64,000 bases of DNA from contig DASZTS010000023.1 in NCBI GenBank assembly GCA_035547915.1, positions 248,001 through 312,000 on the forward strand, written 5' to 3'. Positions 44,855 to 53,348 of this stretch are shown one piece after another. Positions within the stretch are counted from its first letter, which is position 1, and each line of letters opens with the position of its first letter. The notes under the pieces are model-generated. The model saw only the letters and a list, made by a program, of their open reading frames with translations, had not been told where the DNA came from and searched no databases. The translations under genes were made by a program, and so were the position numbers. This DNA is from DASSFG01 sp035547915 (GTDB lineage Bacteria; Planctomycetota; Planctomycetia; Pirellulales; JAICIG01).

Positions 44855-45550
44855 CTAACCACTCAACACGTCGGCGATCGTGTGCCAGTTCAGTCCCTCG
44901 GGCCCCAGCCAGTCGTAGATCGTCTGGGCATGCTCCCACGACTCATGGTCGTCGACCGCGAGTCGTACCTTGTCCGCTTCCAACGCCGCCGGTACCGGCA
45001 GAAACCGCAACCGGAACCGTTCAGGGCGTGAACAGAACAAGCGCGTCGCGTCCTCGCGTTCCTCGAATTCGAGGATGCCCTGGTCGGCCACACGCAGGGC
45101 GTCGACGCGGAACCATTCGGCAAACGTGCCCAAGGGCGAACGGACGACGGGCCGGCCATCGCGGAAGCAAAAGCCGATGTAGTCGCATTGTGGATACGAT
45201 TGAGCCGTGGTCACCAGCCGATCGACCAGAATCGGGTCGATGAAGGGGTGCTCTGCGTCGATCTTCACCAGGCCCGCGGCACCCGTTGCCTCGCTGACCG
45301 ACAACAGCCGGCCGAGCACGTCGGCGCAATCGCTCAAATGGACCGAAACATCGGGCGGCACCGAGTCGGCAAGCCGGCCGCCTTCGAATTCGCGTCCGGC
45401 CACGACGAACACCCGATCGAGTCGCTGACAGTCTGTCAGCCGTCGGACGATCAACTCCAGCAGCGGGCGGCTGCCGAACTTCCAGTGATGCTTGTTGCCC
45501 GGCCGTTCGTCCGGAGAGTTAACGCAAACAACACCAATCGTCGCGCTCAC
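44855..45550 (-). CDS. SpsF-like/acylneuraminate cytidylyltransferase family protein
   Basis: 231 residues. The first strand and R-P-G-N-K region (near 16-20) fit the nucleotide-binding loop. L-L-E-L-I-V-R-R-L and D-R-V-F-V-V-A-G are followed by A-E-H-P-F-I-D-P. In that last block the usual G-D-C-P acidic residue is Glu. Such enzymes activate sugar acids with CTP. Directly next to the NeuB/SpsE homologue (stop 20 bases before its start), it should make the CMP-sugar donor. The start is GTG 45550, with AAGGAG about 12 bases upstream. The frame is open further upstream, but the extension is unlike the family. Confidence 0.82.
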   Translation of the reverse strand: MSATIGVVCVNSPDERPGNKHHWKFGSRPLLELIVRRLTDCQRLDRVFVVAGREFEGGRLADSVPPDVSVHLSDCADVLGRLLSVSEATGAAGLVKIDAEHPFIDPILVDRLVTTAQSYPQCDYIGFCFRDGRPVVRSPLGTFAEWFRVDALRVADQGILEFEEREDATRLFCSRPERFRLRFLPVPAALEADKVRLAVDDHESWEHAQTIYDWLGPEGLNWHTIADVLSG

Positions 45551-45887
45551 GGTTTGGGTCGCTCCTTCGGTCGGTCGTGCCAGCCCCTCCTGGGCGAGAG
45601 GCGAGTCTAACACCCGCTGCGCGAGAGGGTCAATACGGGCCGGCCGGCGAACGGTCGGCTCGGCTTTTTGCAATGAAACATGGCAACTCAGAAAGGCAGC
45701 CCGGCAAGTTCACAATTCGCCTTGGAACGCCGGCAGGGTCTCGCTAGAATCCCGCCCTCGCTCGCAAGCCTGGCGGTTTCGACCGAAAGAAATCACCGGG
45801 CGGCAGCGACAGACGGCGCCGCCGGGAGAGGATAAACCACCCGGTCGCGGCAACGGGGATCGAGCGACCAAGGCATGGAGGCCGAAC
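45551..45887. other. Divergent intergenic region between cytidylyltransferase and RmlD-like genes
   Basis: 337 bases without a gene. Both the leftward nonulosonate-type operon and the rightward RmlD-like gene must have promoters here. No clear -35/-10 pair was found. GGAGG at 45877-45881 is the Shine-Dalgarno of the RmlD-like gene. Confidence 0.5.
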
Positions 45888-46817
45888 GTGGAGAAAGTGC
45901 TCGTTACGGGCGTGGACGGTTTAGTCGGGGCGAACGTCGCCGCCGTGTTAGTTGACCGCTGCCAGGTGATCGGGGTGGCCGGACAAGCGGTGGGGCCGGA
46001 AGGCTGCCGCATGCTCGATTGCGATCCCTATCGACCTGCCGAACTGGCGGCAGCGATCGCTGCCGAGGTTCCACGACACATCATTCATTGCGGTCCCCTG
46101 TCGCGACCGCAATGGGACGCGGCCGAGATGGCGCCACCCGATGCCGACCGCGAGGTGCACCTGGCGCAAAGCATCGTCGAAGCGGCGCAGCGCGTCAGCG
46201 CACGGTCGGCCGTGGTGTTGACCGATGCTGTCTTCGCCGGACCACGCCTCTTCCATACCGAAGCTTCGGCCCCCCACGCCAACGGACCGTTGGCCGAGGC
46301 CGCGATCGCCGTCGAACAAGCGCTCATCGACTGCAACACGTTACTGGTGCGCACGCACGCCTATGGCTGGAGCCCACAGGGCGCCTCGCCCAACTACGCC
46401 CAACAGATGTGGCAGCGATTGGCGCAGGGCGAGACTTGCGAGGCCGACGCCGAGCGGCACGCCACTCCCTTGTTGGCCAGCGACCTGGCCGGCCTCCTCT
46501 TCCTGGCACTGCAAAAGAAGCTGACCGGCCTGATTCACATCACGGGTGCCGAACGAACGAGTCCGTTCCGCTTCGCCGCCGAGATGGCCTTGGCCGGCAA
46601 CTTCGCCGGCCGACACGTTCGCGTGGCGAAAGACGTGACACCGCGACGGCCGAACGTCGACGAGACGTCGCTCAATACGTGCCGCGTTCGCCGCGAGTTG
46701 GAAGTGCCGCTTCCCATGCTTCGCGAGGGACTGTCACGGTTCGCCGAGCAAGAGCAGAGCGGTTTTCGCGAGCGATTGGCCCGGCGTGTCTTGCTGTTGC
46801 CTTCGCACGCCGCCTAA
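45888..46817 (+). CDS. NAD(P)-binding RmlD-like sugar nucleotide protein lacking the catalytic YxxxK
   Basis: 309 residues. The Rossmann start is V-T-G-V-D-G-L-V-G-A-N-V, fitting the extended SDR family of dTDP-4-dehydrorhamnose reductase type. S-A-V-V-L-T-D-A-V-F-A-G matches the S-T-D-Y-V-F-D-G strand. Where the family has P-x3-Y-G-x2-K, this protein has A-N-G-P-L-A-E-A. The catalytic Tyr and Lys are therefore missing, and it may be a non-catalytic or regulatory relative. The GTG at 45888 has GGAGG 6 bases upstream, an excellent start. It diverges from the CMP-sugar operon and was probably part of the same glycan cluster. Confidence 0.8.
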   Translation: MEKVLVTGVDGLVGANVAAVLVDRCQVIGVAGQAVGPEGCRMLDCDPYRPAELAAAIAAEVPRHIIHCGPLSRPQWDAAEMAPPDADREVHLAQSIVEAAQRVSARSAVVLTDAVFAGPRLFHTEASAPHANGPLAEAAIAVEQALIDCNTLLVRTHAYGWSPQGASPNYAQQMWQRLAQGETCEADAERHATPLLASDLAGLLFLALQKKLTGLIHITGAERTSPFRFAAEMALAGNFAGRHVRVAKDVTPRRPNVDETSLNTCRVRRELEVPLPMLREGLSRFAEQEQSGFRERLARRVLLLPSHAA

Positions 46818-46868
46818 CCGTAGTCGGACATTTGACATCGCGCGGCGCGGCGGGCTAGGCTGCCCGGC

Positions 46869-47318
46869 ATGGATGGCACGCCAGGCACGTCGCCCGCCGA
46901 TACGCAGTCCGCTCTCGATCGCGATGAGCTGAATCTGCTGGCGCGGCTCCATATCGCGCTGGGTGCCCTAACCGGGCTCCTCTCGTTGTTCTGCGCGCTC
47001 CCGATCTGGGAAGGGGCCGTGGCGATGCGGCAACTATCGTCTGGCGAACTCGACCAGTACCTGGTGAGCGTTGTCCTACTCGCCATGGGGATTTCGTTGG
47101 CCGTCCTCTGTCTCGTACACGTGGGCGTCTTGCTTTACATCGCTCGTCTGATAAGAACGTGTCGGCGATGGTGGCTCGTTATGATCTTCTCGAGCCTGCA
47201 CCTCATTAACATTCCGTTTGGCACCGCGCTCAGCATTTACACGTTTGTGGTGCTCGGGCGCGACACGGTCAGACGACGCTTCCGCGCGGGCGGGCGCTAT
47301 CAGACGGAGAAAGCGTGA
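46869..47318 (+). CDS. Hypothetical small membrane protein
   Basis: 149 residues with three clear hydrophobic helices (about 25-48, 64-93 and 103-128) and a basic C-terminus. No family was recognised. The N-terminal 22 residues are polar and would be cytoplasmic or periplasmic. It begins 51 bases after the RmlD-like gene and is convergent with the DUF1598 gene. A helix of the form L-H-I-A-L-G-A-L-T-G-L-L is common in planctomycete membrane proteins, but this gives no function. Confidence 0.65.
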   Translation: MDGTPGTSPADTQSALDRDELNLLARLHIALGALTGLLSLFCALPIWEGAVAMRQLSSGELDQYLVSVVLLAMGISLAVLCLVHVGVLLYIARLIRTCRRWWLVMIFSSLHLINIPFGTALSIYTFVVLGRDTVRRRFRAGGRYQTEKA

Positions 47319-47348
47319 CTGGAACGGCGAACGGACGCGAAGCCGGCC

Positions 47349-48725
47349 TCAGTTCCACCACCAGCTCTTGCCTCGCCCTTCAGCCACCTGATCGCGCATC
47401 TCCTTGAGGTCGTCGGTGGTCTCGCGGCGACTGGCCTCGGCCCACGTGTTGAGCTCGACTCCGCCCGACGCGCTGAGCAGGTAGGCGGACGATGCGTGGA
47501 CGTAGCTTACTTTCGTATCGACCTGCGTGGGCACGTTGAAGGCTTCGGTCGGATAGGCCCTGGCATCGAGCAAGGGGCTCAGGTCGAGCGAGGCTTTCGC
47601 CGCCAGGTCTTCTTTGAGGATCAGGGCCGCGATCACCGCCAAGTCCATACAATTGCGCAGCTCGCCGAAGACCGGCTCCTTCAACGACAGCTCGTCGTAT
47701 TTCTTGGTCATCTGGTCAGCCCACCTCTGCGCCGCCGGGCTGCTTTTGCCCGTGTGGGTCCGCTCACCGTTGGCGCCGAGCAAATCTTCCTCGCTCATGG
47801 CCTTGACACCCTGCCCGCGCAACTGCCAAACGAGGCCTTCGTTGTCGGTGAGCAGTGGTTCATAGTTGGTCGTGAGCCACCAGCGGGGAAGCATGTTTGG
47901 CGGAGTTGTGCGAGCGCTACCCTTGATCATATGCAGATAGCTGGGCAGCCCTTTGACCGGCGGCTGGTCGAAGTTCATCCCGAGCCGCTTCATGCGGTAG
48001 TCGGCTGCGAGCATGACGTGCGCGAAACGGCTCGTGGGCGGCACCACGTGGAATGAGACCTTTTGCTTACCGATCGCCTTTTCCATCTGCGGGCCGACGA
48101 CCTTGGGGTCGAGATTGAGTTGCATGAATTGCGGGGCCATCTGCTGTAGCCGCGCGAGTCCTTCTTGCGTCGGATCGATCGAGCAGGTGATCGCCTCGCG
48201 TCCGGCCTGCTCGGCGGTGCGGAGGGCGACCAGAAGGTCGTCGAGTTGCATGACGGGGCGGCCGGTCGTCACTCCCACCATGTTGCCGCGGTCGTCGATC
48301 TTCCATCCTTCGCCGAAGCCGACGAGCACGATGTCGTTGAGCTGAGGATACACGAGCACGTATTCGACTCGCTGCAAGCCGGCCAGAAACCGCACTTCGT
48401 CGGGCAAAGCCGCCTGGTCGTCCAATTGACCGATCAGTTCCGCGAGTCCACGCAGCGAGATCTTCCGTAACTTGGCTGCCTGGTTCAGGTCGCCCGGCAC
48501 GGGCTTGAGCAGGTCGAGCCAGAACTGCCGCAGGCCGTTGTGATCGCGCTCGGCGTTGTCCAAAACGCCCTTCGCGTCGATCGAGATGCCGCCCACGGCC
48601 TGGCGGACGAATTGAGCTTGGGCCGTGGAACCCAGCACCCCCAACAGCAAGGCGGAGCAGCATGCCCGCGCGGCCAACAGCTTTATGCCCGAGCGACGTC
48701 CGACGCAGCAAAGAACGGATGACAT
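47349..48725 (-). CDS. DUF1598 domain-containing secreted protein
   Basis: 458 residues with a signal peptide (hydrophobic to about residue 36, then A-Q-A-Q). The body matches DUF1598, a planctomycete-specific family. Features include G-G-I-S-I-D-A-K-G-V-L near the mature start, V-E-Y-V-L-V-Y-P-Q-L-N-D-I-V and P-R-W-W-L-T-T-N-Y. The function is unknown. GGGAG lies about 8 bases upstream of the ATG at 48725. The C-terminus ends in three tryptophans followed by Asn. It is likely periplasmic or surface-bound. Confidence 0.85.
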   Translation of the reverse strand: MSSVLCCVGRRSGIKLLAARACCSALLLGVLGSTAQAQFVRQAVGGISIDAKGVLDNAERDHNGLRQFWLDLLKPVPGDLNQAAKLRKISLRGLAELIGQLDDQAALPDEVRFLAGLQRVEYVLVYPQLNDIVLVGFGEGWKIDDRGNMVGVTTGRPVMQLDDLLVALRTAEQAGREAITCSIDPTQEGLARLQQMAPQFMQLNLDPKVVGPQMEKAIGKQKVSFHVVPPTSRFAHVMLAADYRMKRLGMNFDQPPVKGLPSYLHMIKGSARTTPPNMLPRWWLTTNYEPLLTDNEGLVWQLRGQGVKAMSEEDLLGANGERTHTGKSSPAAQRWADQMTKKYDELSLKEPVFGELRNCMDLAVIAALILKEDLAAKASLDLSPLLDARAYPTEAFNVPTQVDTKVSYVHASSAYLLSASGGVELNTWAEASRRETTDDLKEMRDQVAEGRGKSWWWN

Positions 48726-48910
48726 GCAACGGCTCCCTTTCGAGACCCTCTCACAGCCCGATCGACATCCGCGCGACCCCGCGTCGGGCGGAGGTTTTTC
48801 GGTTTCGTCTTATTGTACATCGGGCTACCGGCCAGGGTGCAAGAAAATGTGAGAAAATTGGCCGTTAGCCGTCGGCTATTCGCCGCCAGAAGCCCAATCT
48901 GGCCGTGCCT

Positions 48911-51271
48911 TCACCGAGGTCCGTTTGGCTTCGGTTCGCGCGGGCGAGACTGCTCGGCGTGCCACCAACGTCTCCAGCGCTCGACCTGGTCGAGCGTGCT
49001 GGTGGCCGGATGGCCGGGCTCGTCGGCCACGTCGCGGCCCACGACCTGACGCAAGCTGGCCAGTGCCGCCGTACGCACACCCAAGGTGTCGTCGAGTAGG
49101 CTGATGAGCGTCTCGGTATAGCGACGATCACCCAGGCTGCCCATCAATTGGGCTGCCCGTCGCCGCGTATCGGCGTCGGTATCGCGGGCCAACAATTCCA
49201 GAGCCTGGAGGCCCTGCGGAGAATCCAGTATCGCCAGGCTATTGGCCACGGCCAGGCGCATCGGTCGGTCGGTTGTGGTCAGCAACCCTTCCAGCGGCGA
49301 CGCGTCTTGCAGCATGCCGGGATGCCCCAACGCCTTGACGGCGGCCAGCACGACCGCGTAATTGCTGTCGGCGAGAGCGGGGACGAGAAGCCGGCCGTGT
49401 TGCGGATCAGGGTGCGCTCCCAGATACTCAGCGGCCAGCCGACGCACCTCGGCCATACCGTGGCCGAGGCCCGCGTAAGCCAGTCGGACGGACGGCTCGC
49501 GGGCGTCCTTTTGGATGGCCCGGAACAGCCCGGTCCAGACCAACGTATCCGACTCGCTCGCCCCCAACTCGCTCAGGCGCGTCAGTGCCAGGCTGCTGAG
49601 CGGCGTCTGTTCGGCCAACACAGCCAGACGGTTGGCCGCCCGTCGGCGCTCCTGAACATCGTGCGAAGCGAGACTTTCCAGATCGGCGAACGGACCACCA
49701 TAGGCAGGCAGGACGTCGAGGTAGATGGCGTCCGGCAAGACGACGTGATCGTCTACGACCAATTGCTCGAGCACCCACGGTAGGTCGGGGCCGAAGTCGG
49801 CCAATTCTCTCAGGGTCGCTGCCGCCTCGCCACCGTCCGGTGGAGCTTCTTGCAACCGCAGCACCAGAGCGGCAGCGCGCTTGACCCGCTCTGGCCCCGG
49901 CGGAGATGCCGCCGGCGATCCGTCAGACGACTCGCCGCCGGCCACCGCCGAGGCGACACCGAATTGTCCACTCCATTCGCTGCGTAAATGGGCGAGCATC
50001 TCGGCGCGGCGCTCGGGCGGTGCGTCCACCGTAAACTCGCGCGCCGCCGGCCAACGTTCGGAGAGTTGCGCCGCGGCGGTCTTGCGACTCAAATAGCCGG
50101 GACCGCCAAGGGCCTCGAGTAACACCGGTCCCGCCGTATCGAGCGGCCAGGCCGCCAGCGTGACGAGCACCTCTTTTTGGACCTCGACGCTGGCGTCACC
50201 CAGCAGTCGGCGGGCCAGCAGCGCCCCGCCCGTGTCGGGCCAAGCGCGTAGAGCCGTCGCCACCGCCCGCCGCACATGCCACGATTCACTGTCTGCACCG
50301 GCCCACACCTGCTCGCGAGCGCCCAACCTACCCAGCGCCACACTCGCCGCGGCGCGTATTACTTCGGGATCGCGCTCAAGCTTCTCCAAGGAATACTGAG
50401 CTTCTGCGCCGCCGATTTGCCCCAAGGCCGCGATGGCCGCCAGGCGAACGTCCAATCGCGAATCGCCCAGCGCATTGCGGGCCGCCTCGAGCGCCAGGGG
50501 GTGCTGCCGCTCCGCCATCGCCGCGAGCGCCGCGGCGCGGACACGATAATCGGAATCCGTTCGCAGGTCGGCCGCTACCTCGGCCAACTTGGCCTCGCCC
50601 GGCCGGACCCAACCGCGGATGGCCGCCAGACGGGCCGCGGCGGCCGGGCTCTTCGCAGCCGTCACGAAGCGCTCATCGGTACCCGCATCGACGCGCGCCG
50701 CCAACCCGTAAAGTAATTCGGCGTGTAACTCGGGCAGGTAGGCCGGTGAGGGGAAGCGGCCGTAGCGATCGATGAGTTCGCGCAGGTCCGCCACCGGCGA
50801 CGGGTCGCGCACATGCGCCAGGGCTTCGGCGGCGGCGCACCGTAACGGCAAGCGGGCCCGAGTGCGTCGGACGGTTTCGATAAGCAGTTCGCGACCCCGG
50901 CCATCGCCCGTCCGCGCCAGCAGGATCGCCGCATTGATCGCGGAGTACTCGGCCCCCTTCTTCAACGCCGCGACCAAATCGGGACGCTCATCGACCGGAA
51001 ACTCGAGCAGCGCTTCCAGCTCAGGATGTCGCCAACGATAGCCGTCTGCCTGGTCGATCGGCGGCTGCGGCGCCAAGGCGGCGTTCCAACCGTCGCGCGC
51101 CAGCGGCGAATCGGCCGCCGTTTCCGCGCCAGCGGTCGGCGCGTGCGATTCCACGACCGACGACTCACTCGGTGTGGTCACCGGCCGAAGTCGCAGTTCA
51201 TGGCAGCCGGTTGCGCACGGCCACAACAGCGCTAGGAACAGAAAACGTCGGGCTGACGAAACGACATGCAC
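48911..51271 (-). CDS. HEAT-repeat protein, probable lipoprotein
   Basis: 786 residues made largely of HEAT/PBS-lyase-like alpha repeats (for example V-R-L-A-A-I-A-A-L-G-Q-I-G and the repeated D-x2-V-R-x-A-A pattern). There are about fifteen repeats from residue 70 to the end. The N-terminus has a hydrophobic stretch ending in A-T-G-C at about residue 20-23, a possible lipobox. It is a scaffold for protein contacts; the partner is unknown. The start is GTG, with AAAGGA about 10 bases upstream. It is separated from the next upstream gene by 37 bases, so the two are likely co-transcribed. Confidence 0.82.
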   Translation of the reverse strand: MHVVSSARRFLFLALLWPCATGCHELRLRPVTTPSESSVVESHAPTAGAETAADSPLARDGWNAALAPQPPIDQADGYRWRHPELEALLEFPVDERPDLVAALKKGAEYSAINAAILLARTGDGRGRELLIETVRRTRARLPLRCAAAEALAHVRDPSPVADLRELIDRYGRFPSPAYLPELHAELLYGLAARVDAGTDERFVTAAKSPAAAARLAAIRGWVRPGEAKLAEVAADLRTDSDYRVRAAALAAMAERQHPLALEAARNALGDSRLDVRLAAIAALGQIGGAEAQYSLEKLERDPEVIRAAASVALGRLGAREQVWAGADSESWHVRRAVATALRAWPDTGGALLARRLLGDASVEVQKEVLVTLAAWPLDTAGPVLLEALGGPGYLSRKTAAAQLSERWPAAREFTVDAPPERRAEMLAHLRSEWSGQFGVASAVAGGESSDGSPAASPPGPERVKRAAALVLRLQEAPPDGGEAAATLRELADFGPDLPWVLEQLVVDDHVVLPDAIYLDVLPAYGGPFADLESLASHDVQERRRAANRLAVLAEQTPLSSLALTRLSELGASESDTLVWTGLFRAIQKDAREPSVRLAYAGLGHGMAEVRRLAAEYLGAHPDPQHGRLLVPALADSNYAVVLAAVKALGHPGMLQDASPLEGLLTTTDRPMRLAVANSLAILDSPQGLQALELLARDTDADTRRRAAQLMGSLGDRRYTETLISLLDDTLGVRTAALASLRQVVGRDVADEPGHPATSTLDQVERWRRWWHAEQSRPREPKPNGPR

Positions 51272-51308
51272 CGCGGCAAATCCTTTTGCCTAGGCCAGGT
51301 TCTTTGCG

Positions 51309-52865
51309 CTACTGTCCGTTCTTCACCGCACTGGCCTCGGCGGGAGCGTTCCCAGCGGGCGGTCCCGAGCGAGGAGAACCTCCCTTGGGCGCCTGGGCGG
51401 TCGCCTGCTCGGCGGCCGGAGCGCCCACCAAGTCTTCCAAGTCCTCGTTCGCGCTGCGCAACGTGTCGGCCAGCTTTTGCAGCCCCTCGGGCACCTCGGC
51501 CAGTGATTTCACCACGCTGTCGATGTGTTTGACGATCTTCGTTATGTTCGCCTTCTCGGTGTCGTTGGCCACGACGTGTAACCCGTGTAGCGAGTCGAGG
51601 CCGCCATCCTTGCCCCCGGCGGCATCTTTGCCGTAAAGCGCTCGCCGGATTTTGGCAAGCTGCCACATCATTTGTTCGCTCAGCAATCTTTGGGCGGCCG
51701 GACTGATCTCCTCGCTCGCCGCTACGGCCTCCTCCTCGCTCTTCTCGGCCTCCGCCCCCTTTCCATCCTTCTTGGGATCTTTTTTCTCCGTGCTCTTTTT
51801 GTCGGCGTCTTTCTTGGAGTCGTCCGCGGCAGCTTCTTCATCAGCCGGCTCTTCGGGCACAAAGGGACTGCTTTGGGAGAGGGTGAGCATCAAGGCCGCC
51901 AGACTGCGAACCGTCGATCCGGCTTTGTCCGCCGGCAAGCTCTTGCCATCCAGCGTGCCGAGATCACCCGCCAAGGCGGCGCGCGTCCACGACGGAAGTT
52001 TCTCATCGGCGATGAGCGTGCCCAGCGCCGACGCGAACGCCGGCTGTTCGACCGGCATCTTGGCGTCGATCATGCTCAGCAACAGGGAACTCGCCCGCAG
52101 GCGAATCCAGGCCTGTCCCTGTATATCCTTTCCTTCCGAAATGGGCGTTTGCATCGTCGTCATCAAGGCCTCGACGGCTTTGGCTTGCTGCGGCTGGGCC
52201 ATCCCCAACTTGACGTGCCGCATCAGGGCGATCAGGGCCTCGAGCCGTATGAATGCCGGCTGTTTCACGTCTGCCACCATATCGACCAGCGCGCCGGTGG
52301 CGCCTGGCATCACCACCGCCTCCTGGCTGGCGCCGGCGTTGTTTTCGCGTTCATCGAGATCCGCCAGCATGAGCGTGCAGTTGATGCGTACCGCCCGCGG
52401 ATAACGGGGGTCCTTAGCGACGGCCGAACAGATCTCCAAGGCCAGGGTGTTCAAGCGATTGTGCAGGTCCTGAACGGGCGATTTGCCGAACTGGATGAGC
52501 TGCTTCTTCAGCTCCTTCCGCACCGCGGGCAAGGTGGTGATGTTCTCTTTCCAAGTCAGCGGGCGAACCTTGTTTGCCGCCCAATTCTCGAAGATTTCCT
52601 CGTCGGCGTCGGCCGAGAACTTGCCCTCGTTGCGCAGCTTGTTGATGATCTGCCTCGTTTTGTTGTCCTTGGGCGATTCGGGCTTGATGTCGTGCGTCTT
52701 ACCCGCCTTGTCGGTCCACGTCTTTTCACCCTCGAAATCACCGTCGGCCTCCTGTGCCGTGAGCGGCGCAGACCAATGGATTGACAGCACGATGGCTGCC
52801 GCGCCGAAAATCGCAGGTCGAAGCATCTTGCCCAAAGTCACCGTCTGCAAAAACGTGGCGTACAT
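51309..52865 (-). CDS. Hypothetical secreted protein with helical repeats and Lys/Glu-rich linker
   Basis: 518 residues. A signal peptide with hydrophobic core at about 15-30 ends near L-T-A-Q. The body is alpha-helical. A highly charged linker (mostly D, K, E) lies at about 335-375, and a further helical part precedes an Ala/Pro-rich tail. No family was recognised. HEAT-like spacing in the first part could make it a paralogue-type partner of the following HEAT lipoprotein. GGGAGGA lies 10 bases before the ATG at 52865. Earlier in-frame starts exist but give no signal peptide at the front. Confidence 0.7.
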   Translation of the reverse strand: MYATFLQTVTLGKMLRPAIFGAAAIVLSIHWSAPLTAQEADGDFEGEKTWTDKAGKTHDIKPESPKDNKTRQIINKLRNEGKFSADADEEIFENWAANKVRPLTWKENITTLPAVRKELKKQLIQFGKSPVQDLHNRLNTLALEICSAVAKDPRYPRAVRINCTLMLADLDERENNAGASQEAVVMPGATGALVDMVADVKQPAFIRLEALIALMRHVKLGMAQPQQAKAVEALMTTMQTPISEGKDIQGQAWIRLRASSLLLSMIDAKMPVEQPAFASALGTLIADEKLPSWTRAALAGDLGTLDGKSLPADKAGSTVRSLAALMLTLSQSSPFVPEEPADEEAAADDSKKDADKKSTEKKDPKKDGKGAEAEKSEEEAVAASEEISPAAQRLLSEQMMWQLAKIRRALYGKDAAGGKDGGLDSLHGLHVVANDTEKANITKIVKHIDSVVKSLAEVPEGLQKLADTLRSANEDLEDLVGAPAAEQATAQAPKGGSPRSGPPAGNAPAEASAVKNGQ

Positions 52866-53348
52866 GGAAGATTGGTCCTCCCGCATTCGCTCGAGGGCGA
52901 AAGCGCTATTGGCGCCGAAAATCAGGCGCGGCTGCTGTTCCGAACGGAAGTCATAAGGCAACGGAGGAAGCTCCGGTCGCCTTAAACGCCATAAGCCTCA
53001 ACGGCTTATGCTACCAACGCCCAACTCCTATTGTCAACCTGTTTTGTGTCGCGCGTGCTGATTTGCATTTGGCCCCGCCGTCAAGGAAAAACCGGCCGGG
53101 GGGTGCCCAGCGCGGGTGCCGCGGAACTAGGCTGGTCGCCTCGCCGGGTTATCTGGATCATCCCTGACAATCGGCGCGACAGAAGCGCGCCTCTCCGTGG
53201 CATCGGATGAGCTACATCGGGAAAAGTTCACCAGACGCTGCGCAATTGCTCGCTTTTCAGGCACACCAGCGAAACAGAAAAATCTTTTCCGTTTCTGTTT
53301 GGCCGGCGTTCAAGAGGCTGGCCGCTCGGTACCTGAGGAAGTACGTCG
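52866..53348. other. Intergenic region with an inverted repeat
   Basis: About 480 bases between two minus-strand genes. It holds the hairpin at 52990-53010 and the leader of the secreted protein gene. Small frames on the plus strand run antisense into the oxidase gene and look accidental. No promoter was identified. Confidence 0.5.
52990..53010. repeat. Perfect hairpin CATAAGCC / GGCTTATG
   Basis: Eight bases CATAAGCC (52990-52997) pair with GGCTTATG (53003-53010) over a 5-base loop TCAAC. It stands about 125 bases upstream of the secreted protein gene (minus strand). I recall similar AAGCC-GTTGA-GGCTT hairpins scattered in planctomycete genomes, so it may be a REP-like element. There is no T tract. 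Confidence 0.5.
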
